Shown here: positions 1 through 11,783 of the stretch, one piece after another | How the letters are laid out: every line of letters starts with the position of its first letter | Numbering within the stretch: the stretch's first letter is position 1 | Assembly (NCBI RefSeq): GCF_000182925.2 | Contig: NC_026502.1 | Span: 1,860,001 to 1,924,000 of the forward strand | Length of the DNA stretch: 64,000 nucleotides | Reading direction: 5' to 3' | Source of the DNA: Neurospora crassa OR74A | Lineage: Eukaryota; Ascomycota; Sordariomycetes; Sordariales; Sordariaceae | Made by a program: the position numbers and the translations under genes | Notes under the pieces: generated by a model | The model's input: only the letters and a program-made list of their open reading frames with translations | The model's database searches: none | Told to the model about the DNA's origin: nothing

Positions 1-104
1 CCCAATTAGTCAAGGGGTAGTCTACTTGCCGCTTACCATTTATCTAGTCACATACATACATAGCATCAGTCCAGCACCGCACCTGACAACAAATCAATAT
101 GACC

Positions 105-110
105 TTATAG
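105..110 (+). promoter_or_regulatory. TATA-like box of the 5S rRNA gene
   Basis: TTATAG sits about 26-31 bp before the first base of the 5S gene. Neurospora 5S genes are known to need a TATA-like element near -29. The position fits; function is inferred. Confidence 0.65.
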
Positions 111-135
111 GACAAAGATTGAACAAAAAAAAAGT

Positions 136-255
136 ACATACGACCATACCCACTGGAAAACTCGGGATCCCGTCCGCTCTCCCATAGATAAGCCAGTGAG
201 GGCCAGACTAGTAGTTGGGTCGGTGACGACCAGCGAATCCCTGGTGTTGTATGTT
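136..255 (+). rRNA. 5S ribosomal RNA gene, complete
   Basis: Reads as a full Neurospora-type 5S rRNA of about 120 nt. It starts ACATACGACC and ends GTTGTATGTT, and these two ends pair to form the terminal helix. The internal box region (TAGTTGGGTCGGTGACGACC) is intact. Pol III transcribes such dispersed genes, and the product joins the large ribosomal subunit. A TATA-like box lies about 30 bp upstream and a T-run follows the 3' end, so it should be active. It also serves as the reference for the interrupted copy at 11.8-14.1 kb. Identity is from recalled family sequence. Confidence 0.93.
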
Positions 256-260
256 TTTTT
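254..260 (+). terminator. Pol III T-run terminator of the 5S gene
   Basis: A run of seven T follows the last paired bases of the 5S gene, and a second T-run begins at 267. T-runs of four or more end Pol III transcription. Confidence 0.7.
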
Positions 261-783
261 CCCTTCTTTTTTTGGTTTGTCCTCAGGATATCACTGCGCC
301 TTTCACATGACATGAGCACCGATTCGATGACCTAGGTCAAGGTCCTCAAGCAGCCGAGTCTCTGATCTTTGGAACACAATTTACGAAAAGAATGCACGAC
401 CGTGGTTTGTTCAAACGTGATGTGATCATGATAGGTACATAGGCATGTATGCAGCGAATAACAACAGCTGTTACCCTTTCTGCTACTACTCTCCAATCTG
501 ATGATCTTCCTCATCGCACATCTCTTGTCTCTGCTTCCCTTTCTTTACTAAACAAAAGCTCCAACTCCAAATGTGATGAATGAGATGTCAACAGTGTTGC
601 AATGTTGACGATGCCTGTTGCCTGTCCCCTCTTTGCCCGCCCGTGCCCCAATCCCGTAGGTGAATTGTACCCCTGTTTTTACAATGACAAACTCAAGACA
701 GTTGAAATGATGGAAAAACAATATCAACAAGGCATCCTGTATACCTACCAGCCTCGGATGGTTTACTTTCAACAGAAAGCCAA
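261..783. other. Intergenic, 5S gene to cro1 3' end
   Basis: Short reading frames only, none with a recognisable domain. The right part is probably the 3' UTR of the minus-strand chaperone gene. No repeat or RNA gene seen. Confidence 0.5.
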
Positions 784-2997
784 TCACTCCTTCCCCAGCA
801 TCAACTTCAGAGACTGTACAGCCAGCTCCACAATCTCCCTCCTCTTTGATCTGGTAACCACCGTCTTCACAATCTCCACCGCGTTTTTGCTCAGGAACTT
901 CTCTCTTGCCACCTTGCCTGCCTGGCCCTCGCATGCCACCATATTCAGCAGGACAAAGACACCGCGGTGCCTCAGATCCTCGTTATCATCTTCACATAGA
1001 CCGAGGATGATTTCCGGTCCGCGTTCGCGCTCCGCAATAGCCTTCACCACGCTCTCATACCCCGTCAAGGCAGCCAAGGCACCACCGGCAGCACTGCGCG
1101 TAGCAGCGTCTTCGGCGTCTGCTAGAGCTACAAGAATCTTCAGCCTGGTCTGCGCCTGCGGTTTGCTGGTATCGGCAAAGAGCGCCTCGGCTTGTTCGGG
1201 GGATTGGACGATGTTGCAAACGAGCTCGACAGCTGCAGTGGTAATGCGAGGGTTGTTGTATAGGAGAAGCTCCTCAATGTCCTTCCAGGCCACGCGGACA
1301 ATGGTGCGGCGAGTGTCGTCGTCAACAGCAGCGAGGTTGGTGAGTGCCATCAGGGACTCAAACGTTGGGAGGAGATCGCGTGTGTCGACGGTTTGGTCGG
1401 GGAGCAGGATGTGAACAAGGGGACGGATGGCGGTGTTGATGGGGGTGGAGCCCCCGAAAACGAGCATCGGATTCGTTGAGATGAGGATACGGGCGAGGGC
1501 CTGGGCGGCGGTTCGTCGGACTGTCATGTTCTTTGGGTCGCCTTCGGGCAGGTTGGTCCAGGCACCGATCAACAGACGGACGGCGCCTTGTTGAGCAAGC
1601 GGTCCTCGCATAGAGGGAGTCATGGAGAGCGAGTTGAGAATCGAGATGATGAGGGTAAGGGAGGCTACGGAGCTGGTTTTGCTGATCGTCACGAGAACGG
1701 GGGTGAGGCCGGCTTCGAAGACCCGTTTACAGCGTGCGCTGACATGTTCGTTGTCGTTCAGGGGGTCGGGTTGAAGCTTGCCTACTGCGTCCGCGTAGGC
1801 CTTGAGTTGACTTATGCGCTTTTGTTCTTCTGTAAGGGCGGGACGGTATTGGGTAAGGTTAAGGAAAATGCTGAGTGCGCCGTACATGAGAGGGGACCTG
1901 GGCGGCGCCGACTCGAGTGTTTTTACAAGTGATTTGAGAAATTGGGGATCACCGGCTAGATCCTCCTTGACCTTGGCGCGAATCGATGCATAGGCGAGTC
2001 CTTCGACCGAGGATTGGCTGGAATGTTCGGGGTCCTTGATGAGCATCTGGGTAAACTTTTTGGAGAGATCTTCTACGCTGGTTGTCGCCGGCTGTATCCG
2101 GGGCTGGGATGGGTCGGACAAGTCTGGAGGTGCCTGGTCGGGTTGAACAGCCTTGAGCTGATGTCAGCCGCAGGGACATCAGAAGGAGGGAGCGCCAACC
2201 TCGGAGGTCGGTGAAGGAGGCAGTTGGAGGCTCACCCTGAGCTTGGTTAAAACCACGGCGGCCAGGTTCTGGACATGGATCGAGTGCCTCCTCATGGAAA
2301 CGGAACCTTCCTGGGTGGCGGTGTCGGGATCGGTGGTGTACATGGACTCGACAACCTGCTCGGTATCCTGGTCCACAATCTCCTCTAGCCAGTCGATGCA
2401 GTACTTCTGGACAGCTTCACGGCAGTGGGAGTGCATGCAAGCAGCGTTGAGCATTTCGAGGCAGGCTGTCTCGACCTTGCGGCTCTTCCACTTGCGCCTC
2501 ATAAGCGGGCCTAGGCTGGGGAGGAAGCCTTCGCTGAGGAAAAGCTCGGACGTGAGATCGGGGACGATGGGGAAGATGGTAGCTGCCACGCAAAACGCCA
2601 CAATATAGTCGTCGTAAGTGCCGCGCTGGATCCGGTCGAGGAAGAAGGCGGAGAGCTTCTTGCTGCCGTCCTCGCCAGCGGCCTTGAGGTAAGCAGAGGT
2701 GCAGAGAGCAGCATGGCCGCGAACAACATCGGTCTGTCTCATATCCAGATAACACAATATGGTATCGACGCAGTCACTGTCTATGACGGCGGTGATGGAT
2801 TTCTCTCCCTTCTTTGTGGCTTCGACATCGTCGCTGAGCAGCTTGGTTAGCTTGCCCAAACTTTCGACCGTCTCATCGTCTTCCTTGCCGCCCTCCATCA
2901 GGTGGGCAAACAGGAGCAGTGTCTGATCTTCCCTTCCCAGGTCATTATGCATCGCGCGTGTGTGGGCATTCGGCGCCGTGGTGGAAACGGAGGCCAT
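784..2997 (-). CDS. cro1: UCS-family myosin chaperone (CRO1/She4/UNC-45-like)
   Basis: Two exons: 2997-2236 and 2157-784, joined over a 78-bp intron (donor GTGAGC, branch CTGAC, acceptor CATCAG) in phase 0, giving 711 residues. ATG at 2997 (MASVSTTAPNAHTRAM) is the first ATG of an open frame. The protein is alpha-helical and armadillo-like throughout, with the UNC-45/CRO1/She4 central region (about 30-250) and a C-terminal ARM/UCS domain (about 290-711). It lacks the TPR domain of animal UNC-45, as fungal members do, and about 700 residues is normal for them. Family role: folding and stability of myosin motor heads, so actin-based growth, septation and endocytosis; in Podospora cro1 is needed to keep the syncytial state. 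Family assignment is by recognition of conserved stretches. Confidence 0.88.
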
Positions 2998-5357
2998 CGT
3001 GGTGTGATTGACCTTGGTCGTTGATGTGGGATCTTTGTGAAGAAACTGTTGGTAGGAGCAGTGCTAAAGGAGGGTTCGATGATTTTGCAACCAGGGGGAG
3101 CTAAGGTCGCAGGTGAGGGGCACGCCGCGAGTATGAAGTGATCCTGATGTAGAGCGCACGTCCGCAGGTCTCGAGATAAGCGCGGTCGGTCGTACAGGTG
3201 CAGTCACACACGACTGGAGGTTGACGTTCGGGTTGTCGTGCGGGCACGGGGTGGTACAGCGGGTGGTACAATGTTTATCGATAAGTCGATCAAGGTAGTC
3301 GTAACGACATAAGGCAAGCAGGGTAGAGGTAGGCAGGCAGTCGAGGAAACGAGGAGGAGGGGTATGGGGTCTCGAAGGTCAATGGACTCGTGGAGGGGAG
3401 AAATAAGGTGGAAACGCGATGGGACGGGATATGGTGGGCCTCCTTTTATCTGCCAGGACCTTGTCTCGGCGCAGAAGAAAAGGGACAACACTGTATGCAA
3501 GATTCGCGAAGGTGAAGATTGCTGTCAGGATGCGAAGATGGGATGGAGTAGTATGTTTTGAGGTTCTGGAGGAAGAAGCAGAGTTAGCGAAATGGAAAGA
3601 TAAGTGATAAATTTGGATGTCAGTCGACGGCGTGTGGTCGGTGTCTTGGCTGTGCCACTTTTCTTCTTTTGGGGGGACTAAAGAGGGGACTGGGGGAGGT
3701 ACGTACCCAGCTGAAACCCCACCGTTAGCGGTCCTGTAGGCATCTGTAGTGGTCCTGTGAAGATTGGGCCCTGGTCGCTGTAGCCGCACTCTTTCCTCAG
3801 TCTTCCATGCACCAAGGAAAGTGGAACCAAAATCTTTGTTTTGGCCGTTGCTTTCAAACGGCTATCTGCTGAGGTGTGTTCAAAATCACGCCTTTTAAGC
3901 CTGTCATCAGACAGATCCGGTCCTGCTGTTTACTTGATTTGCAGTGACCGCCTCAGACCCTGATGAAGGCGGGTGATGGATGGATTTACTTAAACTACCT
4001 GTCATAGGTATCCCGTGCCAAGTTCTGGACTTGGAGAAATGCCAGATTGAGGAGAACAATGAATGAATGGCAGGATGGCAGGAGGGTGGTACGGACTACC
4101 GTACATAGGTACCAACCATCGGGAATCCTGTCGTTCTCTGCCGTGCGTATGGGATACCTCTACACACGCACCATAGTTTTAAGTTGGAAACATCTGCACC
4201 TTCCTGCGCCAGTGCCAAGCTTCTGCGAATGGCATGAGAAAATGCAATCAGCGGCTGCTTTGTTCCCCCCTCACCATGGAACCCCGAAGCCCCCATCATT
4301 CGTCCTTCGCCACTCCATCCCGCGCTACTGCGTAGTATTTTGGAGGCTAGTAGCCACCCCACCATGTGAGAGAGTATGTAAGTACCTCAGGAACTTCCAG
4401 GCTTCGGGTCATCCCCAAACCTCATGACACCACCAAGACACCAAGACCAAAGAGATGACCGGATATCCTTGTCTCGCGCATCTCATCTACACTAGAAACG
4501 ACACCAACCGAAACCTCCCAGCGGGCGCACGTGTAGCTAAGGCCCAGCGGTGATCCCTTCAGCGCTTCAGCTCACAATCTCTTGACTGCCGAGATTAGCG
4601 GTTCACTTCTGACGACGCAGAGTCCTTGTGATTGACATTGATCAAGTCTGGAAGGTAGCTAAATATTCCTAGATTGAGTAAACAATCAGTCCCGCCCTCC
4701 CTCACAACTTGCAACACTTTAGCGCAAACCAGCCATACCTCGCTTCCATCTGAAACTCTCGAGTTGATCAAGTTGAGAGGGACTAGCGGGGGATGGGTGC
4801 AGTCCAGACATGTGAAGAGTGAAATGGCATATGAAGCGATTGAGGATCGTTTTGGAGGCGGAAGACATTGTTCCTATTCTGTATATACCCTGTCTACAAG
4901 TACGACGAACCTCTTCGGCAGCCACTGCCTCGAAAGCAGGACAGCACTCCCGAGTCTTTGGTGTGTCCAACGCAAACGGGGTAACATGCCACGCCCAGAT
5001 CTTCGCCAATTAGCCGACCGGTGCTCCGTTTCATCATCGCAACACAATGTTCCTTCACAACGTCGTAGATGAGACGGCTGTCTCAATCAAAATACTCGTC
5101 CCGCCCGTCGGCTATTTTTTATCTCCAATATGCTTCGCCCAAGGCCACGACATGCTATACCACCAGCGACTATGGCGTCCGTGGGCTGGGTAAAAGAAAA
5201 AGGGGGGGTTAACTGAGATCAATCTGAGGCCATTCCCGCATCAGATAAGATGTAGTTATCTATAAAGTGGGATTGAAAGACCGTCGCGTTGGGCCTTACT
5301 TTCTTCTCCTGAATTCAATCATCAAGAGGCTTAGGGGAAGCTGAATCGAAAACAAGG
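2998..5357. other. Intergenic, leader of cro1 and promoter of the SnoaL-like gene
   Basis: Minus-strand sequence just above 2998 is probably the cro1 promoter and 5' leader (pyrimidine-rich on the minus strand around 3.5-3.7 kb). From 3.8 to 5.3 kb only short overlapping frames occur, with no domain and no repeats. No gene is supported. Confidence 0.5.
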
Positions 5358-6008
5358 ATGCGTGCCATCACATCCATCTCGTTCGTCCTTCTCGTAGCAC
5401 CCCTCGGTGCCCTCGCCGCCCCAACACCTTCCGAGGATGTGATTCCAAGTAGAGTCCTCCAAGCAAGAGCAGTGGTAACCCCAGCGCCATGCCAACCGCA
5501 ACTCAGCCCTCCTCCCACCGAGCAGGAATCAGCCGAACGCTTCGAGAAGTTCGCCCACGCCTTTCTTGAAACCAAGAACTTGACTGAAGCGTTTGAGTAC
5601 ATTGACGCTACGTACATTGTATGCCTTTTTCTTCTTTCTCACATCCCCGGTAGTGCCATTTGATCTTACTTACCGTAGGCTAACGGTGTTATTTGGTCGA
5701 CGAGTGACAGAACCATAACCCTTTCGCCAGTGCCAACGGCCCCAACGCTGCTCTCGATGCCCTCGGTCCTTACTGGGACTCGGTCCAGATCACCCCGTTG
5801 AGAAGAACGTTTAAAGGCGAGTTTGGGTGGTTGAATTATCGAACCAATTACTTTGGCGAGATTGTTGATAGGTATCGCATGGAGGGTGGGTGTATTGTTG
5901 AGCATGTGAGTTCAGTTGTCTCTGATGTTGTAGAGTTTGACGTGACGTGCTGACATTGCTGCTTTGTTGACGTAGTGGGATCAAAACGAGCAGTACCCTT
6001 CTTTTTGA
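5358..6008 (+). CDS. Secreted SnoaL/NTF2-like domain protein
   Basis: Three exons: 5358-5618, 5711-5905 and 5976-6008, all joining in phase 0, give 162 residues. Introns start GTATGC and GTGAGT and end GTGACAG and GACGTAG. An N-terminal signal peptide (hydrophobic stretch about 6-20, cut near ALA-AP) suggests secretion. The SnoaL-like fold (about 55-160) shows the usual landmarks: YINHNPFASANG early, a WLNYRTNY middle strand, then DRYRMEGGCIVEHWD near the end. The family includes polyketide cyclases and many uncharacterised small enzymes or binding proteins; the substrate cannot be told. It ends ten codons into exon 3, just after the domain, which supports the model. Confidence 0.8.
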
Positions 6009-6146
6009 GCCGAGAAAGGTATAGGGAAGGAATGGTTGATGGTCTGAAATGGAAATTTATGCTAGTGGCTTCTCTGACACGGGACCAACTTACACAAAAA
6101 TAGCAGTGCACCTGGAAATCCACCGCCCTTTCAATCACTTCAATGA

Positions 6147-7560
6147 CTACGAAGCGTACACCAATAGTGGCCAGTCGACCTGAAGAGACCCCCAGTCCTC
6201 AGGCCCATTCATATGTCGTAGATGTACGCATGCCCCAGCCTCGTATAGCTTGGGGCTCCAGTCTCTCCAACACTTTTTCCCGATGACATATTTCCCCTTT
6301 ATCAGACGCGCATCACCTCTGACCACTACAATGCGATTTATAATCTCAGCATTACCGGGAATCAACCCAAACATGCCATCAGTCGTGATACAAAACTTCG
6401 GACCCTTCTGTCGCCAGTCACAACGTGGAAAAACTGATCAGCAGCGTTTCGAATTCCTTCGTCGGCAAGATTCGAGAGGTCAGGATCCGCTAAAGCGAGC
6501 CGACCACACCTCCAACAAGTCAACTTGAACTCTTCAGGCACCGACCTCGCTCTTGTAGCTTCCTCTGTCTGAATACCACAAGGGTATGATAGGCTCTTTG
6601 CTGCCATCGTGTTAACTTCTTCAATCCAGTCCATGAGTCGGATGATATCCATCGGCGCGGAACTACTCATGGCTGTGATGGTTCCGACACAGAAGCCTCT
6701 GACAAGGAGTGAACGCCCATCCAGGGCCAGATAAACTTTTGCCGATTATTGTCAAGGCCTTGTTCCCATATCAAATGGGGCGTGTTTGAATACTTTCCTA
6801 GTCCAGTCCTCTACCCCTCGGTGGCGCTGTGTAGCGCTGGCATGATTGTAAGTGACTGTTTCCAGGCCGTGGAAATCGATGCCATGTTCGAGATTATAAT
6901 GGCAGCAACTTCCCAGTTTCCGCATATCATACGAATCTCAGCTGTTGAGGCAATGCGAACTCCTGAGCCACTCCGCCGAAATGATGGGCGACATAGGTAG
7001 TAACGCTCTGAGACGACGCCAACGACGCCACCCATCCAATTCGTCATAGGTAACACTCTTCTCCTTGAAGCCGGCGAGCAACTGGGTCCAGACTTATATT
7101 CAAAACTGCCTCTCGTGTCGGCGGTAGTACGCGTTGACGGTGTGCTGAATCAGGTCTATGCTCTCGCTACCGTCCGCCTCTTTTCCCAGGAATACCAGGC
7201 CTTGTCCAGCAATTGCTGTAAATTTGCGACATGAGGCGCACCTGATGATTGCGCTCGCATTTATCGTCATTTTCTTGGTTGATATAGACACCGTCCGCCC
7301 AAACTGTAATCGGGCTTGGTGCGCCCTGCATATGAGTTTTTCGCGGCAGAAGTCGAAAGGTCCCCAGCAAGTGCGTCATAGACCGACCCATCCTGCCGAC
7401 TGGCATGAACAGGCGATCACGATAGTAGCTGTTCATTGCCAGTCAGCATCAGGTCGATATAAAGCATCTGGATATGGGTTTCACTTTCGAGGGGGCGGTA
7501 ATGGCAGGATGCTATTTTCCAGGCAGCCAAGATGGACGACACATAGAAAAAGGGAACATG
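6147..7560 (-). pseudogene. Decayed HET-domain gene
   Basis: Minus-strand frames carry, in order, pieces of a HET (heterokaryon incompatibility) protein: an N-terminal HYRPLESETHI-like piece, the core VWADGVYINQEND followed by an HQVRLMSQIYSN helix, a LGKEADGS-like strand, and far downstream a typical C-terminal segment beginning FGLIPGNAEI. They lie in several frames, and the region that should hold the ALSYVWG motif is missing. It is therefore a relic with several breaks rather than a spliced gene. HET proteins trigger cell death after fusion of unlike strains, and relics are common in Sordariales genomes. Family calls rest on motif recognition only. Confidence 0.7.
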
Positions 7561-7621
7561 CGTCCTACAAACTAGCGATCTTAACGGGCAAGGACTATCG
7601 TCCATTATTGGGAAGACAATA

Positions 7622-7659
7622 ATAGAGAGAGAGAGAGAAAAAAAAAAAAAAAAAAAAAC
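7622..7659. repeat. GA-repeat and poly(A) tract
   Basis: Six GA units run into a homopolymer of about 20 A. Simple low-complexity sequence, with no associated element seen. Confidence 0.85.
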
Positions 7660-8097
7660 ACTGGTGTCACCAGAATGCCCCCCAGGGGTAGATTCATGAT
7701 ATCCAGGCTGGAAGAGGAGAAGAGTCGAGAACGCTCGCCGCGGCCAACCCCCAAAATAACAGCATTCTTATGAGGTGCAACGTTGGCTGCCTCTAGCCAG
7801 TTGGGTTGCATCGAAGGCAGTTTACCTGAACGTCGGCGTTAAGCAAGATGAAGGCGCAGCTGTGAGATGAGGTACAGCAGGAGCGGAAACGTAAAGGCGT
7901 CTCGGTTGGGCAGAGCGCGATGTGAGAAGCCGCTCGGATCATTCGCGAAGATATCTGTCATCCTGATCTCGGATCTCGATTGTTCCACGAACCAACTCCG
8001 CAAAACAAAAAGCGAATTGTTGAATAAGCGAAGGGTGGAATCAAACCGGACTTGGAACGGGAAAAAAACATGAGGGAAAAGAGAAAGAAAAAAGAAA
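7660..8097. other. Intergenic between HET relic and tRNA
   Basis: No supported gene. The last 15 bases form the T-rich Pol III terminator of the minus-strand tRNA (T6 at 8093-8088). Confidence 0.5.
8088..8097 (-). terminator. Pol III terminator of tRNA-Glu
   Basis: Immediately 3' of the tRNA the minus strand reads TTTCTTTTTT, a typical Pol III stop. Confidence 0.7.
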
Positions 8098-8169
8098 CTC
8101 CGGTACGGGGAATCGAACCCCGAGCTTCGCGGTGAAAACGCGATATGTTAACCGTTACACTATACCGGA
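8098..8169 (-). tRNA. tRNA-Glu (anticodon UUC)
   Basis: On the minus strand the 72-nt unit has a perfect 7-bp acceptor stem (TCCGGTA with TACCGGA) and discriminator G. The A box region is TATAGTGTAACGGTTAA. A five-pair anticodon stem encloses loop TTTTCAC (anticodon TTC), and the T arm GGGGTTCGATTCCCC is perfect. There is no intron. T-runs right after it end Pol III transcription. It decodes GAA and GAG in translation. Confidence 0.96.
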
Positions 8170-9130
8170 CTTTGTTGGTAAATAACACCAAATACAGAAG
8201 CTAAGTGTAGACATTTGCACACGTGCCCTGCCACTGGCCGAAGTTCTTTCCTCTTTTGGTCGCACCTCGTGAAGCTTGCTGCCTGTGCTGTCAAGGAACT
8301 GATTTCGGGATGACAATATGAATCAAAGGGACCACAATCAATACCCCGGAATGCGCAATGACGAAATGCGTCCGGTGATCTGCAGGTGCGGTTTGGAGTT
8401 TGGATGATTCCCAGCCGTCCCGGATAACCGGTTGGACCGCTTAGTTGCCGAACAGGTCCGAAAGCGCCAATTATTCAGCAGCAGCAGCCACAAAGGGTCC
8501 AACCTACGGTGTAAACGCCGCTTGATTGTGGCTGGTGCTACGCTGTGATTGGCCAAGGATGACCTCCATAGTACCGTGTAGAAAGGGGCGGCCGACAATC
8601 GCAGTTTCTAGAAGAGAGCTCGCTGACAGCAACAACGGAAGTGCTGGAAACCGCGCTGTCGACAGCCCATTCCTGTCGGTTACGAGTATGTGTCAGCGAT
8701 ATCCCCGAATCGCGTCACGCAACGTCAATCCGGTCTAAAAACCGAACCACGGAAAGGGTCACGGCCACGCGGGCAGCTTCCACTTCGTTATCGAACCTCT
8801 TTTGGTGGTGCAGAAGTGGCGGTCTTGCTCCTTTCTATTTTACAAATCCACAATCTCGACTTCGATATCTGATTCTTGCCCTTTTACAACTTCCTCAACT
8901 TCATTTCCATACTCTCCACCCTACGTACTCCTCATAATCCACATCCCGCTTGAATATCTCCAGAAAAATAACTCGTCTGGTCCCTGGATAATCTTTTTTT
9001 CACTCATACTCCCTTTGATGAAACTTTTCACATCATCGAGTCCTATTGCTTGACTCCTTTGACTCGATCTATCCGCTAGGATTCGAGAGCTGCAATATTT
9101 CACTGCTACGCCAGCCAGAGTATCACCAAC
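8170..9130. other. Intergenic, promoter and leader of the RING gene
   Basis: No gene is supported. From about 8.85 kb the plus strand becomes pyrimidine-rich (CTTTTACAACTTCC, CTCTCCACCC), the usual look of a fungal transcription start region and 5' leader. Confidence 0.5.
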
Positions 9131-10729
9131 ATGGCTGATTCGATACGCAACGAGTCTACTCCCACAACTCCATCACCAGACCAAATGTACTGCCACGCCT
9201 GCCATCACCAGTGGCAGCGCCAGGGCGAAACCCTCCAGTGCCCTGCCTGCAACAACGCAACCACGGAAATTGTCAGCAACCAGACCTCGTCAACAACTCT
9301 GGATACCAGGACAACGCTACTAACCCAGGATCACCAGATCACGCCTGAGAATGACCCGCGCCATTTCCACCGCCGGCCCTTGCCTGCTACCGTAGAAGAC
9401 GCACCCGCAGAGGACGAGCTCCAACCTGACTATTCTGCTGCTGCCACCGTGACCGAGTCTCAACAGCCCACAGAGGTTCCAACCTCCAACACAGAGACCC
9501 AAAATGCCAACGAGAGCAACGGCCATAATGATGCGAGACCACAGACCGAAGCCAACGGCACATCAACAACCAGCGGAAACACTCAGACTTCAGATGAGAC
9601 CAACACCCGAGGCACTCAGGAGCAGACCAGCAATGCTTCCAACACCGAGGCCCCTCGATCTGGATCCCGCTCCACCAACACCCAACACTTCGATATCCGC
9701 TTCATCTTCCCTCCTATGACCTTCTTCACTACCGTCATTTCCGAGCCTCTCACCCCACGATCTCAACAGCAACCAGCTGGCTCACAGCCAAATGGCCAGG
9801 CGCAATCTACCGAGCAATCGAATGAGCAGCCTAATAACCAGCAATCTAATGCTTCCAACACATCTACCAATGTTCCCACACCTAACGGCTCTACCGCTTC
9901 TGGTCCGTCCCCCATTACCTTCTTTGGATTGCACTTCTTTACGCCTAGGCCTCCTCATGCCCACACTGCTCCGGCATCCAATGCTGCGAGCAACACCACC
10001 CAGACCGAAGGCACTGCGCAGCAACAGTCACAATCCAATGACGAACAAGCACAAGCCTCCCAGCAGCAACAGCCCCAGCAAGGTCCCCAGCCTGCCACCC
10101 AAGGCCAATCATCGCCCTTTGGATCTGGTCCTGTACCAGCTGGTCTCATGAACGCCATCTTGTCCGCCATGTTCAGCCCCCTCAGTCCTCTCGTTCTCGG
10201 CAACCTCAACTTTGTTAACGACGGCGTTTACTCGCAAGAGGCCTTTGACCGCATCATCACCCAGCTGCGCGAGCAGCACGCCGCGCAGAACCCAGGCGGC
10301 GCCCCTCCGGCCTCTCAAGCCGCGATTGAGAAGCTCCGAGTCAAGGACATTGACGAGCAGATGCTCCAGGGCTGCCAGGACAACAAGGCCAAGTGCGTCA
10401 TCTGCGTCGACGAAATGACCCTCGGCGACAAGGCTACCCTCCTTCCCTGCAACCACTTCTTCCACGGCGAATGCGTGACGCCCTGGCTAAAGGTGCATAA
10501 CACTTGCCCTGTCTGCCGACGGTCCGTCGAGGTCGAAGAGGCGCCCGAGAGCAAGAAGCGCAAGAATGTGGCGGAGCATGAGCCCACGGGCAGGGATGGC
10601 CATGGCATTGACGAGGCGGAGGATGAGGACGAACAGCAGAGCGCCGAAGTGGCTGCGGCGATTCCAGAAAGGCAAAGGAGACCATATGGACCCGAGAGGC
10701 TGCGTGGTGAAGGTACGGATTGTGCTTGA
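9131..10729 (+). CDS. RING-H2 E3 ubiquitin ligase (RNF115/126-like)
   Basis: Single exon, 532 residues, ATG at 9131. The N-terminus has a zinc ribbon (about 19-41: CHACHHQW ... CPACNN) as in RNF115/RNF126-type ligases. Then comes a long disordered region (45-360) rich in Gln, Asn, Ser, Thr and Pro. A RING-H2 finger follows at about 422-463 with all eight ligands visible: CVIC, LPCNHFFHGEC with its two His, and CPVC. The C-terminus is acidic and charged. Role: passes ubiquitin from an E2 to a target; animal relatives act in quality control of mislocalised proteins and in trafficking. Substrates here are unknown. Domain order gives high confidence in the class, not in the pathway. Confidence 0.88.
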   Translation: MADSIRNESTPTTPSPDQMYCHACHHQWQRQGETLQCPACNNATTEIVSNQTSSTTLDTRTTLLTQDHQITPENDPRHFHRRPLPATVEDAPAEDELQPDYSAAATVTESQQPTEVPTSNTETQNANESNGHNDARPQTEANGTSTTSGNTQTSDETNTRGTQEQTSNASNTEAPRSGSRSTNTQHFDIRFIFPPMTFFTTVISEPLTPRSQQQPAGSQPNGQAQSTEQSNEQPNNQQSNASNTSTNVPTPNGSTASGPSPITFFGLHFFTPRPPHAHTAPASNAASNTTQTEGTAQQQSQSNDEQAQASQQQQPQQGPQPATQGQSSPFGSGPVPAGLMNAILSAMFSPLSPLVLGNLNFVNDGVYSQEAFDRIITQLREQHAAQNPGGAPPASQAAIEKLRVKDIDEQMLQGCQDNKAKCVICVDEMTLGDKATLLPCNHFFHGECVTPWLKVHNTCPVCRRSVEVEEAPESKKRKNVAEHEPTGRDGHGIDEAEDEDEQQSAEVAAAIPERQRRPYGPERLRGEGTDCA

Positions 10730-11783
10730 AGTGAATTCTATATGATGTGATTTCGGAGGCGATTTTAATTTTGGGGCAATTCTCTGATCTTTTCGAACAG
10801 CAGTGCCAAAGCGACGGCGTTTGGGTTGATCCCATAATTTCATTTTCGCCATCGCGATGAAAGAGGCTGGGAAGAAAGGTTCATATAGATGGACTGCGGA
10901 TTATCAGGACAGGGGCGGGAGATTGAAAGATCAACAAAGCCTGGAAAGTCCTGACTTCCGCATAGAGTGCATATTCCTACCGGATAATGTGCTCAGGTCC
11001 CCATTTGCTGAGTTTCAGGAGCTCTGTGTTCTTTCCCTTTTTTTCAATTTGGCTTTTACCTACGATACCATTGCATTACTTTCAGCAGAAGCGCGGCGTT
11101 GGGGGAAAACGGACGGACATTTGGACGGGATTATTGATTGCTACTACAGTGGTTCAGGGTACTAAGCGGTCCTACGGCATTTTACTACTACTACTGGCTC
11201 CAGCCAGCTCGATAATGAAAGGTTGTTTGTTTCATTTACACTGTCTTTTAGAAACTTGTTGCGGCCCTTGAAAAGACACGCCATGAATGGATTACGATGA
11301 CACGATTATGGTTGATGATACAGAAAGAAAGGAAAAAGGTTGGCGTTATGGGCATCGAGTGCGCAAAGGATGGGCATAACGGAATTCAATTTGTCAGTAA
11401 AGTCCCAACCCGCTGGTGGGCATTTATGGTCATAGATGAATGAATTTTTTAGACACTCAGATACTTAAAGTAATGAAGGAATATTGTACCAAAATGAAAC
11501 CGATATCGTACCTGAACTATGTCTGAATGCGGTGATTGTATCCCTCTTTATTCATCAAGACGGTGATTTTATGTCTGAACAAACCACGCCTACGAAGAAC
11601 CGTGCTACATCATACGGCCACCTCGCTACGAGATGCTGCTTATCTGAATATAAGAGAGAAAAATGAACATAGAACATGGCCGGCCCTCCCCAAAAAGCAT
11701 TAAGGGGGGAAAAATAAAGGGGGGGACAATTGTGAGCAAAAAGAGACGTACAAATAGAGAGGAGAAAAAAAAAAAAAAGAAAA
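10730..11783. other. Intergenic, 3' flank of the RING gene
   Basis: Only short frames without recognisable domains. Purine-rich and poly(A) sequence at 11763-11786 is, on the minus strand, the T-run terminator of the interrupted 5S gene. Confidence 0.5.

Noticed and set aside
602-1414. 270-residue plus-strand frame over the cro1 C-terminal region
   Set aside because: Ser/Arg-rich antisense shadow of the chaperone exon, with no domain.
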